DNA from: Ceratodon purpureus
Lineage: Eukaryota > Streptophyta > Bryopsida > Pseudoditrichales > Ditrichaceae
Assembly (NCBI GenBank): GCA_014871385.1
Contig: CM026431.1
Location: forward strand, 14,293,094 to 14,357,093
Reading direction: 5' to 3'
DNA length: 64,000 nt
In this document: piece after piece, positions 20,457 to 33,294 of the stretch
Numbering within the stretch: the first letter of the stretch is position 1
Layout: every line of letters starts with the position of its first letter
Notes under the pieces: generated by a model
Databases searched by the model: none
Told to the model about the DNA's origin: nothing
What the model saw: only the letters and a program-made list of their open reading frames with translations
Position numbers and translations under genes: made by a program

Positions 20457-23110
20457 GTTGAAGCTGCCAGGACAAGCTTGTGGATTATAGGTTATTGAAT
20501 TTACTCTCTCACGATGAGCCTGGCAAGCAAATAAATTATGTATTGCCGGTAGAATCAGGCTCTTGACTAACTTGTTGTGTGAGTCGAGTCATGGTCATTA
20601 ATATTGAACATCGGACAGCGTTGGATCAAGTGGTGGAGCGCCATAGCCGACTGTGAAGATGGTTGTACGAAAATCAGGTGGAGTAACAAGCGAACTAATT
20701 AGCACTGTGATGTTGTCCTGGTGTCTTCTTCCCCACGTTAATCTGACACTAATTCGCACTTGGAATTCTCTCAAGCAGTCACTGTGACTCGGAATTTTAA
20801 CGGTCTTTGGTTTAATGTCCACAAGTTGTAATAAGTTCCTGTTCAAAGGGCTGTTTAAATATTTAATATTGCATGGTACAAGATGGAGCTTGTTACAGCA
20901 ATTGTGTAGCAACTTAGAACTACCGTTTCATTTTAAACATTGTTCTGAAGTTGTAAATTGTGGTTAATGAATGAATTACAAAGATCCTGGTGAGAGGTTT
21001 TTGAACGTGATGATGCGTATTTTGGTAGTGAAAAAGCACTGTGACATCATACCATTCTAGAAGCATTGCCAAGGCAGCCCTCTATCTAGGAATTGTTGAG
21101 GAGAATCAAGATTTCTCTTAAAACCAAAGTGGAAGAGGCTTTTCAAAGTACAGAAAGTGATCGGCAAAGAATAAGTAATGTATATACGTTACAGAAGGGA
21201 TGGACATGACTTCCTAGAAAAGGAACAAATGACCATTTAAATTAATAAAGATTTGTTACAAGAGCACACAACCATCATTACATTCGTTTAAGAATGTTAT
21301 AATAATACAATTATAAAGTATTTATCTATTATTTTCAATACCATGATTTTTAAAAATAAAATTAAAACAACTAATCAGACATAAGTATCGAAGATTCATG
21401 CTTTAATCTTTCATTTTTACCATTGTATGTTTTGTTTTTTTGTATTATAGTTTTCCTTTCTACATGTTTTATAATCCAGAATTATATGAATTCCTGGCCG
21501 TCATATTGGAGAGTGACGTCATATCTTTGCACATGTAATGACACGAGTGAGCTGAGCGAATGGGTTACAAAATCAACCCGCCCACAAGGAAGTTTTCTCT
21601 GTTAAGTTAGTGCAAGTTGCAAGGCACCTGAATGAGTGGGGAGACCGTGCTGTGACTGGTGACTGTACCGACACAAACACCCCCGCTCACGCAAATCAAC
21701 GCAACGCCATTCATTACACGAACCCCACTGCAACCTCACTGTTACTACTGTACAGTGTACACGTCCCCAGCACACAAGCTCCGCAATGGACCAGGCTCTA
21801 ATACCCGGTGCATACCCGGGTGTTTAACCTTTTGCTGCCTTGTTTGAGTCAGCTTTGGCAGGGGACCGACTCAAGTAGCAGCACCAGAAACCGCCAAATT
21901 TGGCTGCTTAATGGCACAAATAGTGTGGAGAAGTACACAAAGGTTGGGGAATCATTAGAGGATATAGACTAAACAAATTTTAAGATTTTTGGAGTTGTAA
22001 TGGATTTTCTAGGATCATTTAAATGTTCAATAATAAAAATGTTAGGAACTCATAATAGGAGGTTATCTAAATCATGTGTAAAAGAACCAAAAATCAAAAA
22101 AGAGTCTTATTGATTTGAGCCATTTTCATGTTGTCACTTGTTAATTTATGATACTTCCAATTATTGATGTACATAAGTTTAGTACTTGGTCCTTTAGTCT
22201 CACACTTTTGGTTATTGATGCATTTAGAATTGATACTTGGTCCTTCACAATTATTGGTGCTATTAGTTTATCAGGAGGTATTTCTTTAGAGGAAAATAAA
22301 TGATTAGAGATTCACTTTTTTGGGGGGGTTGGCATAATTTTAGTGGTTATTTTTTGAGTAATTTCCACTAGTGTCATTGCTAGTAAAATGGCCAAAGATA
22401 TGAAGTATACAAATTAATGGTCTATACTTGTTAAAAAGAATTGATGGAAAATGATTTTATTTGTGGATTTGGAACTTTTAATTTAATTAATTTTCAACAT
22501 TTTTTTGAATAATTTGAAATCAACGAAATATATATAGTTTTTATTAAATTATGTCATCATTATGAAATAGACATGTTGCAATAGTTTTTCTAACTTCATT
22601 TGACATTGATGTGCATGAATAAAAGAATTGAATTGAATTCAATGCAATCATTATAATCTCTAATTTATTATAGATCAAACTTATTGTGGACTAGTATCTA
22701 CTACATACTACATTATAATTTTTCGCAAGTCACTTCATTTCCACATTTTTATTCAATATTTTTTTATAACTTGAATTGCATATTCAAAGTTTAAATTCTA
22801 CTTGAGTACATCATTGTATGCATTGTATTGATAATTTGGTAAAATTAAATATCATTAAAAAAATAGATTTTCAAAGAAAAATATGGAATTCAAATGTGAC
22901 ATTATAAGTTAATCTCACATTATATAAATATACATATATATGTTATAGCATTATACATTATGGAATTATATCTATTTTATAACTATATTATGGAATTGTT
23001 TATTAAACTATTTGAAACGAAAAAGAAGGAAAAAATCGTAGTACTTTGCCTTACAATTGAAAAAAAACCACAGAGGAAATAATATTAACAAGAGGTAGTA
23101 AAATAAATAA
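20457..23110. other. AT-rich intergenic DNA
   Basis: No gene recognised. A reverse-strand 104-codon frame (20598-20912) has no domain. From about 21950 to 23100 the DNA is extremely AT-rich, with TATA/ATAT runs near 22920-22990. Composition changes sharply to GC-rich at about 23115, where the DDB1 promoter begins. Confidence 0.4.
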
Positions 23111-23453
23111 ATAAACTGAAAGCCTTGCCGGTTTAGCGCTCCCAACGCCAGGTACACGGGCAAGCTCACCGCCCTTTATTAATACCCTGCCGGGTATCTC
23201 CGGGTCTCTTCCTCCAGAGAAACAAAGACCTGGCGAAGCCGAAGCGTTAGGGTTCGAAGCTCAGGACGGACTCCATCGCCTCAGTCCCCGCCCCGCCATG
23301 CCGTCTCACATCCCCTCCTCCCACACACCGTAACTCCCACCGGACACCCTCACGTCCGCCATCCGGACCACACCTGGCCACCCCAAACCTCACTCAATTC
23401 GGTCCAGGAACGAGGAAGAACGGACCCCTGCAAGGAAGGAAGGAGGAGCCACG
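23111..23453 (+). promoter_or_regulatory. DDB1 promoter and 5' UTR
   Basis: A GC-rich island after an AT-rich desert. CTTTATTAATA at about 23174 is a possible TATA element. A telobox-type TTAGGGTT lies at 23248-23255, about 200 bp before the ATG. Teloboxes are common near start sites of plant housekeeping genes. Confidence 0.4.
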
Positions 23454-26400
23454 ATGAGCAGCTGGAACTACGTTGTAACGGCTCACAAGCCTACCAATGT
23501 CACACACTCCTGCGTCGGCTACTTCACTAACCCCCAGGAGCTCAATCTCATCATCGCGTATCCTCCAAACCCGAGTTTTGCCGTTTTGGAATCGTCCTCA
23601 TCTGTAGAGAATTTCGACGTGTTTTTTTCTGGAATGGTTGCCAGTTTTCTGCATTTAAGTGCGGGTTAGTTTTGGAGCCAGGAGTTCGGTTTGGTTTGGA
23701 GTGGAGTGGAGTGGAGTAGAGTGCGTTGCTAGAAAATGGCTGCTGGTTTTTTTAAAATTTTTATTCTGGACGTTTTAGAATTTTAGTCGACATTAGGTTT
23801 TGGGATTATATTGTGGACAATTTTTGCTTCGATCAGGCGTCTGGCTGCGTGGAGTTCATTGTTAGTGATTTTCAGACAGTTTTCTGTTGTAAGGTTTAAT
23901 GTGTAATTGAGAGGAGTAGCAGTTTCTGAGGTTTTGGCTGTGTAATGAGTTAGGAGGTTGCCATGAGTGCGTTTCGAATGTGAGGTTTTGGGTGGATAGG
24001 TTAGTTAGTTTGAGGGAATGGCAGGGTGTTGAGTAGTTGTGATTCTTTAGTTTTGTGTGTTTAGTTGGTGAGGTTTCTAATGGAGATTGTTGGGAGTTGT
24101 AAGGGTGTGGAATAGAAACGAGAGGGATTGGATCAAAGGAATTGTATTTCTTCTTTTTTGTTCGTGGTGGGAATGATCAGTTTATGTGAAGAGTTAGTAT
24201 GCAGTGTTTTTGACTCGGTTTATGTTATCAGTATTTATGGCCTTTTTCAGCTCTAGAGGTTTGTTAGTGAGATCCTTGACTTGTATCTCAGAAAATGCAC
24301 GCGAATTGAGATTCACCTGCTGACGACATCGGGGCTCCAGGTATTGGGATTTTCTTACCCCTGATTTTTCTAAAGTTGGTTGAAGACTTGTATTGCGATT
24401 TGTTCGTGTGAGGTTTCGTCTTTCTTGCAGCAATTAGTTTGTACCTCTGCCTGCTTTTAGTAGATAGATAGAATTCATGGCTTGCACGAGTGCACCTTAC
24501 AAACAGATGCACATGTCTACATGCAACATGGGGTTTAGTTTGCGTGGCATTTTACTTCTCGAGAAAGTGTCTATCATCTCATAAACTTAAATTTATGCTT
24601 TGAAAGGGTCTGTTGAGTCCTCTGAGGGGATGATGTCTCAACTTCCTCGAATGTTTTATACGTTGTACTCGTAAGCATATGTTTCGGATACATTCAGCTC
24701 TTATTAAGAGGGCAAGTGTATTACCGTGTTTTCTGAGGAATCAGATCGTAGTAAGCGTACACCAGTTTTGTTCTACATTAGAAGCTGATACGTTTGATTT
24801 CTTGGATGCAGCCCATGCTGGATGTTCCTATCTATGGCCGAATCGCCACACTCGAGCTTTTCCGCCCTCCTGTAAGTTATTGAACTTAGAAATGTTTCGA
24901 ATTTTTTATGGAGATACTGCATGTAAGCCAGAGTAGTCTATTTTAGTGTACTGCTTATGGATGTAGCCTTGAAAACTGTGACTTTTCCAGTGTGCGGGCG
25001 AGCTTGTTAGCATGTAGTTTGGTCTGGTATGGTAAAAGTAAAATAAAATACAATATATCGTTGAAAGTCGGCACGAGTGTGTGAAGAATTATTCAATTAT
25101 AGTGTGCTTTGATTACAGGGGGAGTCACAGGATGTACTGTTTATATCATTTGAAAGATATAAATTTTGTGTTCTACAATGGGATGCAGAAACCAGCTCAC
25201 TCATCACACGGTAAATATGGACTTTTACGATACTGTTTAATGTTTATATTAGCCGAGTTACTCGAGTATTGGACCTTGAGCCCGACATGTCTTAAATTCT
25301 CTCCTGCCTTTCACTTTTCTTCTTCAGTTATTATTCGAGATTGGATACTTAGCTGGTGATGCAATGGGTGGAATGCAGAGCAATGGGGGATGTATCCGAT
25401 CGAATTGGTCGACCCACTGATAATGGACAGGTGTGTATTTCAGCAGATTAATCTTCTTGTTATGTTAAGATGAGGAGGTTTAGGACTTTGAATATGCAGC
25501 ATATTCAAGGCTAAATGTTATATTTTTCAATGAATGTTATATTTTAGCTATCTTACAATTTAAATAGAAGCTAGAATTTGGGGATTTTCTGTTTGGGAAT
25601 GGATGTTCGGACTTCTGTGGAACAGTGTCTTATCTTGTTCTTGTTCCAGATTGGCATTGTTGATCCCGATTGCCGCCTTATTGGTCTTCATCTCTACGAT
25701 GGACTCTTCAAGGTTTGTCTCGTGTCTCAAGCATATGATGTGCAATCGGAAAAATGAAAATTCTATTCATACTAAATACGACTGTCGTCTGGTTTTGTGT
25801 TCGTTGTAGCTACCATATATTATAGTTATTACCGAATAGAGCGATATTGGTTACAGTAGTGGAAGTCACCTTCTCTGGTTTTTAGGATGCACCTTCAGCC
25901 TAAACCTAGCGGAATGTGTGTTTACGTTGGATTTCAGATTCGACATGGTTAAGTGTGAATTTTGTCTATGCTTTCAGGTGATTCCGATTGATAATAAAGG
26001 TCAACTGAAAGAAGCTTTCAATATAAGGTTTGTTAAGCGTTGTTGATTTTGTTGTGTCAAGCTAAGGCTTTCGCTGTTTGTGCTTAAGGTTTAGATGGTC
26101 TGTAATAGACATCTCCATTTTGTTCTTTCTTCTTTGAAACTTAGCTCAGAGGCTCGAAGCGGGGTTTCTTACTTGGTATGACTAGCAGGCTGGAGGAGCT
26201 GCAAGTACTTGACATTAAGTTCCTTTATGGTTGTGCTAAACCTACCATTGCAGTTCTTTATCAGGTTGGATCTCGACTCTTTTGGACTAAGGAAAATCTT
26301 TTGACATCATTGTCTTTGTGGTTTTCTCAATCTACATAAAAGCATGACTATAAAAAATATTCTATCATCTCATCCTTTCTGAGCATAAGTATCTGATGGT

Positions 26401-29400
26401 TTGTTTCGGAGGGATGATTACTGGAAACTGCTGCTTTAGATTGTTGGGTCTAGCACTTTTTCTGAATGAGTTTTATTGGGTGCCAGGTGGAAAATCAACG
26501 CATTGATAATGATTGTAATATAATTTGCTTTAGCATTTAAATGAAATTCTAGAAGAAATTCTTCCCTTTTTGATAGCACTGATTCAGTTTTCATGACGTG
26601 GTCAACCAGGACAATAAAGATGCAAGACATGTTAAGACCTATGAGGTGCAATTGAAAGAGAAAGATTTTGGAGAAGGCCCTTGGTTGCAAAACAACCTGG
26701 ATAACGGTGCAGGCCTGTTGATTCCGGTTCCACTTCCATTGGGTGGTTGCATAATCATTGGGGAGCAAACTATCGTTTACTACAACGGATCTGTTTTTAA
26801 AGCTATACCAATTCGACCGGTACATTCCCTCGCCTTCATTTTATTGTTATCCTTTTCTTTGCCTTACAAACAGTTACAAAAGTCGAGAACCAAGTCTTTC
26901 TTTAACGGACTTGAATAGTGAGCTTGTCTACTTGTATGTGATGGAACCTACTGTGAACGAGAGTGTAGGGTTTGTCGCCACTCCGGCTGTACAATTGATG
27001 TGGTTTCGTAAACTAGTTTGTGGGAGACTAGTCTTAAGGGGATGTCAATCTTGATGGAGTATTGACTGTTGGAATGATTGGTGGAGCTGTTATCAGTCAA
27101 TCACGAAGGCCTATGGAAGAGTGGATAGCGATGGTTCTCGATACTTGCTGAGCGATCACATTGGCATGCTATATTTACTTGTTATCTCACATGACAATGA
27201 AAGGTTAGTACTTCCTGGATGGGCCCTTCTCTGATGACGTTTTTCCCATTGTGGGAGAATTGTGAGTGCCTACTTGCCTTCTTTCTCTTTCGACCTGTGC
27301 CAATAACCTTGATTAGGAAGCCCTTCGTAGAGACTCAATACTTGAATTTAACATGTGAGTGGTGATATTTTTGCAGGGTCTCGGCCTTGAATGTAGAGCT
27401 ACTTGGGGAAACATCAGCAGCATCTACTTTGTCCTATCTTGACAATGGGGTTGTGTTCGTTGGTTCCAGTTACGGTGATTCACAGGTATGTTCTAGATTT
27501 GTCGAGAGAGTATGGCTTGGTCATCATTTGCATAATATATCTGGTATCAGGAATCAACTTGTGTCGTTGAGCTCCAAAGTATGTAGAGCCCCCTATACAT
27601 CTCTTCATCCTTGCAATTACCTTTTTGATGATCATGACGGACTGATTTAGTCTCATGTGGCTGTGTAGCTGATCAGATTGAATCAACAGCAAGATGCCAA
27701 GGGGTTCTATGTCGACGTTTTGGAGAGTTTTGTGAACTTGGGACCCATTGTCGATCTGTGTGTTGTGGACCTTGAAAGGCAAGGTCAAGGTCAAGTGGTG
27801 ACGTGCTCAGGCGCTTTCAAAGATGGCTCTCTGCGTATAGTGCGCAATGGTATCGGCATAAACGAACAGGTCAGTCTCTATCTCAGCGAGCTCTAAGCTG
27901 ACCAAGTCACTTGTACTCGTTATTTCTTACACGATTTAATTGTTGTTTACAGGTAGCTTTTACTCATTACCAGATGGTGTGAAAATGCATATCATCTCTC
28001 TTGCTTCTGTCCCTTCTGTTGTTTAGGTAGTACAAATATGCACGAGCTTATGCATTGAGGAATCTTTGTGGTGGTTGGTGCAGGCGACGGCAGAGTTGCA
28101 AGGCATAAAAGGCATGTGGTCCCTACGAGCATCGTCAAGTGATGTCTTCGATACGTTTCTCGTTGTGAGTTTCATAAGTGAGACACGTATTTTGGCTATG
28201 AATGCTGACGACGAACTCGAAGAAATTGAAATAGATGGCTTTGACTCTGAAGCTCAAACTCTCTTTTGTCACAATGCTGTCCACGACCAACTTGTACAGG
28301 TAAGCACATGTGCTTTCTATTGGCTTTCCTCTTCCTGGATTATATGTTGTAGGCCATTGCATTTATTTGGGGGTGTAAGGAGGGTGCTTGAGTCTGCTTT
28401 GGATTTGATGTATCTCATAAGTAGGAAAGTATGGATTCATTTTTTAAAGATTTTTTTTCCCCCTTAAATGTTATTGGCACAGGTGACAGCAGACTCCTTG
28501 CGTCTTATTGATGCAAAGACAAGGAGGCAACTCACCGAGTGGAGGGCCCCAGCCCCAATTTCAATCAATGTTGCTACGGCAAATGCGTCTCAGGTCTGCC
28601 CCACTGCTGTGAAACTAGGTCTTCCACATTTTTGAAGCAAGCGGAGAAGTTTGGGCATTGGACCGATTAGCACTTTATGTCTTTCACATTTATTGCGTAT
28701 TTGATGCTATCATTATGATTGCTATAAATTGGCTGCATTCAGATGTTGTCTCAATTTCACCGAAAATATGGATGGACAGGTCTTGCTTGCAACCGGAGGT
28801 GGCAATCTTGTATATATTGAAATAGGGCAAGGTACACTGGTGGAGGCGGCACACACAAAATTGGAACATGAGATCTCTTGTTTGGATATCAATCCTGTAG
28901 GAGACAATCCTGAGCACAGCAACTTGGTAGCAGTCGGCATGTGGACGGACATCAGTGTCCGAATCTTTTCTTTGCCGTCTCTCACCTTGATCACCAAAGA
29001 AATGTTGGGTGGAGAGATCATACCCCGCTCTGTCCTCTTCTGCTCGTTCGATGGGGTGAGATCTCGTTCTTATCATTGTCTACTTTTTTCGTTTTAATGA
29101 CGATAGATCTATTTTTCATTCCTTTGACGTCATATTGCGTAAATAATGGTATTTAGAGTTTGTCCTGCGGTCTAATTTTCTACCCAACCTGAGTATCTTT
29201 AACTGACAAGACTAGACTAATTGATTACTGTAGTCACTGTTCTTTGGTTAAGCTTTGACTCGGTGTTAGCAGATATTAATAGCATTTGCTTATCTGCGCT
29301 ACAGCTCTATTTTAAGGTCCTTAATTTGAAATTACGTTTTTAGTGCTTTACATCTGCTAATTGTGAGATCAGGTGCTCATTTGAGTTTTGTGCTGTGTAT

Positions 29401-31428
29401 TCAGATAGCGTACTTGTTGTGTGCTTTGGGAGACGGACATTTGTTCAACTTCATGCTGAACCCCTCGACAGGAGAATTATCTGACAGAAAGAAGATATCC
29501 CTGGGCACGCAACCTATTGCATTACGTACCTTTCGATCCAAGAACGCTACACATGTGTTTGCAGCCTCAGATCGTCCGACAGTGATATACAGCAGCAATA
29601 AAAAACTTTTGTACAGTAATGTCAATCTGAAGGAAGTGAATCATATGTGTCCATTCAACTCGGCATCATTTCCAGACAGGTTCGTTTTGGATCATCTATT
29701 ACTGCAATCATTATGGATATGCCCTACTTAAGATGCTTGTGACAGAAGGTTGGACAGTTTTCAATGGTGAAGATATGGAACAGCATTGCGGCATTTGGAA
29801 CACCGTCCCTTTGTGTATCTATTCTTAGGAGACTGATCAAAATTATCTTCGTTGATTACATGACTAATTTGTCTGATGTGGCCTGCAGTCTTGCTATTGG
29901 GAAGGATGGAGAGCTCACTATTGGTACTATCGATGATATTCAGAAGCTACACATTCGCACAATTCCACTTGGTGAACACCCTCGCCGCATTACCCACCAA
30001 GAACAATCTCGCTCATTTGCCATATGCTCGGCCAAATACTCATCGACAGGTTCCAATGGTGAAGACATGGAATCCCATTTTATTCGTTTGATTGAAGACC
30101 AGACATTTGAGATAACAGCTGGGTTTCCTCTCGACCCGTATGAAAATGGATGCTCTATTATCTCTTGCTCCTTCACAGATGACACCAATGTGTACTATTG
30201 TGTGGGAACGGCCTATGCTCTGCCGGAAGAAAGTGAACCCAGCAAGGTAGCCATCCTTTGGCTAAATGCCTTGTATTTTCTCTCCACGATTGGTTTTGGT
30301 CTTAGAATTGTTGCTTCAAATTTGGCTTTCAAATTTTCAGTCGCAATGTTCTTCATCTCATTTGGAGATTTGTTTTGTTGAAACAGGGTCGTATACTTGT
30401 TTTTCTTGTGGAGGAGGGCAAGCTCCAGTTGGTGGCCGAGAAGGAAGTGAAGGGGGCTGTGTATAACTTGAATGCTTTCAATGGGAAGTTGCTAGCAGGT
30501 ATTAACCAAAAGATTGCTCTGTATAAGTGGACATTACGAGATGATGGTACAAGGGAGCTGCAGTATGAATCTTCTCACCATGGACATATCTTAGCATTAT
30601 ATGTTCAATCACGAGGAGATTTTATCGTTGTGGGGGATTTGATGAAATCGATCTCTCTCCTCATTTACAAGGTCTGTACCACCGTCGCATTTCGGATTAT
30701 ATCTATTGAATTATTCCATTGGGAGTTATTGCTTCGGAAGCTTTATTTCTTCCATTTCACTTTAACCATTAGCACCTTCATCAATGTCAATGTTTGAGGA
30801 ATCCCATTGGAATGTCTTACACTCAAACGGATTTTGTTTGTGACAGCCTGAAGAGGGTGCAATTGAGGAGAGAGCTCGAGACTACAATGCGAACTGGATG
30901 ACAGCTATTGAAATTTTGGATGATGACACGTATCTGGGAGCGGAAAACAGTTTCAATCTTTTCACTGTTAGGAAAAACAATGATGCTGCTACAGATGAAG
31001 AAAGAGGTCGATTGGAAGTCGTGGGCGAGTACCATCTCGGTGAGTTCGTGAACAGATTTCGACATGGGTCACTTGTGATGCGACTCCCAGACAGTGAAGC
31101 TAGTCAGATTCCAACCGTCATCTTCGGAACCGTGAATGGCGTCATAGGAGTCATTGCTTCTCTACCGCAAGAACAGTATTTATTCTTGCAGAAGCTACAG
31201 CAAGCTTTGGTGAAGGTGATCAAAGGTGTTGGTGGTTTAAGTCACGAGCAATGGCGCTCTTTCAACAACGAGCGGAAAACAGTGGATGCGCGAAACTTTT
31301 TAGACGGTGACCTAATTGAGTCCTTCCTGGATCTGAGTAGAAATAAGATGGAGGAAATTGCCACACCGCTCGACATTTCTGTTGAAGAGCTTTGCAAACG
31401 CGTAGAGGAGCTTACTAGGTTACATTAG
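23454..31428 (+). CDS. DDB1: DDB1, UV-damaged DNA-binding protein 1, CUL4 E3 ligase adaptor
   Basis: Nineteen coding exons give 1091 aa, matching the family's usual ~1090. Exons: 23454-23557, 24292-24340, 24812-24871, 25119-25210, 25379-25430, 25650-25712, 25978-26027, 26189-26264, 26610-26819, 27097-27203, 27377-27485, 27669-27869, 28084-28299, 28483-28593, 28780-29055, 29405-29679, 29889-30246, 30387-30671, 30847-31428. All junctions are GT-AG and keep phase. Recognisable blocks: start [143 protein letters not shown]. The three beta-propellers are intact. DDB1 links CUL4-RBX1 to WD40 receptors in DNA repair, chromatin control and light signalling, in the nucleus. Looks fully functional. Confidence 0.97.
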
Positions 31429-31758
31429 ACTTCTTGGACCTGTCATCCGAATCTTATCCAATTCCGTGAGTGAAGGTGACCGCAGACGTTTCCTGTAATT
31501 ACCGTCATTGTTGAGCTGATTTGGTTATGGTACTGATTACCATTTGTGTAGTACGATTTGAAAGGAGGAGATTCGGATCTTTAGAAACAGCCTACAACCG
31601 TCGAAAGACACTGATCACGCATACAACGAAATATTGTGCATATCTTCACCCTAACACTAAAGTATTTTATCATCCTATCTTTTTCCCTACGCGCCTCACA
31701 TTTTCTACGGAAAACTCTGTGACGGTTAAATTGTTCAATTTGGAATGATTACAGTATG
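31429..31758. other. DDB1 3' flank
   Basis: No gene. Probably holds the DDB1 3' UTR and ends where the large duplication begins. Confidence 0.4.
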
Positions 31759-31879
31759 CTTAGCTCCAACTTTTGTGTTGCGATGACTGCTTACACACAT
31801 TGCAAGAACTGTTCCTCTGCAGTACGAAAAGAACTGTTTCTCGTTTCATCTGCTGAAGCACACTGCGGCATTAGAGTTA

Positions 31880-32246
31880 TTTGCAAACTCAGCCATTCTC
31901 TCACCCCAAGACTTCACTCATGATCACTGGAGTCGACAGCATCGACTCAGACATCGACAACGACGAACATAAACAGCGTCGATTCTACCCAAATGAACGA
32001 CGCCGATCTACGAACACAAACGATGTCGATTCCACGCAAAAGGAAGACGACAGTAGACTGCATCTGTCGTCGTCGATTATGCTCAGACGGACCACGGCGA
32101 TGCGCTCCAGCCACGTCGACGAGGAGTGCAGTGCAGGTTCACGCCAGAGCCGAGAGTACGCCACCACCATCACTCATACAGATTTACAAGTGCCAGTTGC
32201 AGAGGTGGCGCCAGGGAATGGGATGCACCGCAAGCACCATCTACAT
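31880..32246 (+). other. Probable 5' leader exon of propeller gene copy A
   Basis: A donor ACAT|GTAAGC at 32246/32247 is conserved in copy B. Acceptors in TTGTGCAGTAGCAG at about 33257-33268 lie just before the start codon. This suggests a non-coding first exon and a leader intron of about 1 kb. The exon start is not defined. The open frame through it is not shared with copy B and is not called coding. Confidence 0.4.
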
Positions 32247-33294
32247 GTAAGCATCTCGCTCTCATTCTCAGTCTGGAGAGCTCATTTCTCTTACTTTGGT
32301 GCTAAATCGACATGGTTGTTGTGGACGCGGGTGTGTCCCCGGTGGTCGATGTCTAGCAGCGGGGTACATCGGAGGTAACTGGTTGTGTAGGTTGGGGTGG
32401 GGGAGCTGATTATTGGGTTTCTCAAGTGATTGTGGTTGTGTGGAGGAAGTTGTCTAGGTGAGATTTCTGGCTTTCCTGTGTTGCATGGCTTAAGTTTTTC
32501 AAAATAAGTGGATAGCCTTTGAGAGCTAGAATTTTTGGATCTTGTTCAATCCTTTTCAATTTTCATTTGAGCGTTTCAGAAGAAGAGTGTTGTAACCTTC
32601 TAGGTTTGAGAAGGTTATGGGACCTGATTCCGAAATTGGTGAATTTTGGTCAATCTTGTAATTTTGTACTTTTTGGTACTAAACATAATCTCAAAGGTTG
32701 GATCTTGTTCGAAATTGTTCGATGATGATCAATCAATAGTCTAAGAAGGAGAGTATCACAACTTCAAAGCAGACCTGTTAAGGAAAATAACCTTGCTCTT
32801 CTTTATACAGAGTATGGCTGTCTCCTCAATAGAAATGGATTTGATTCAGGTTATGCTTATCTTGTGTGAGGATTGGTAATCGCAAGCTAGAATGGTTGTC
32901 TAATGAGTTAACTGCCAGGATAGATGGTGAGTTGGGCGTTTGCAAAATTTGTCACATTTCTGTATTGAATTTATCTTTTTCTGTATGTTGAGCTGGTTTT
33001 GCAATGCAATTGTATGAAAATTCTATCTGGGCTGCTTTTAGAAGGGTCGAGTTTGAGTTTTTGGTCTGTTCGTTTCAAATTGGCTGTCGAGATTGAAGGG
33101 TAAATGGGTAGGCAGCAATGTAGTTTGCAAGATTTCAGTCCCTTGTTTAGGCATGGATTCCTGCAGGGACGACGATGTATGTGTGGTTGTGATAACTGTC
33201 CTTATCTGATGTTCGAATCCATGTTAGAATCTATTTACATTTTGCGTCTTCCGTTGTGCAGTAGCAGGTTTGAACCGAAAGAAGCTCGATTTCA

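Noticed and set aside
31881-32378. 165-codon frame in the leader of copy A as a coding first exon
   Set aside because: The frame is not conserved in copy B, whereas the donor site is; a non-coding leader exon fits better.
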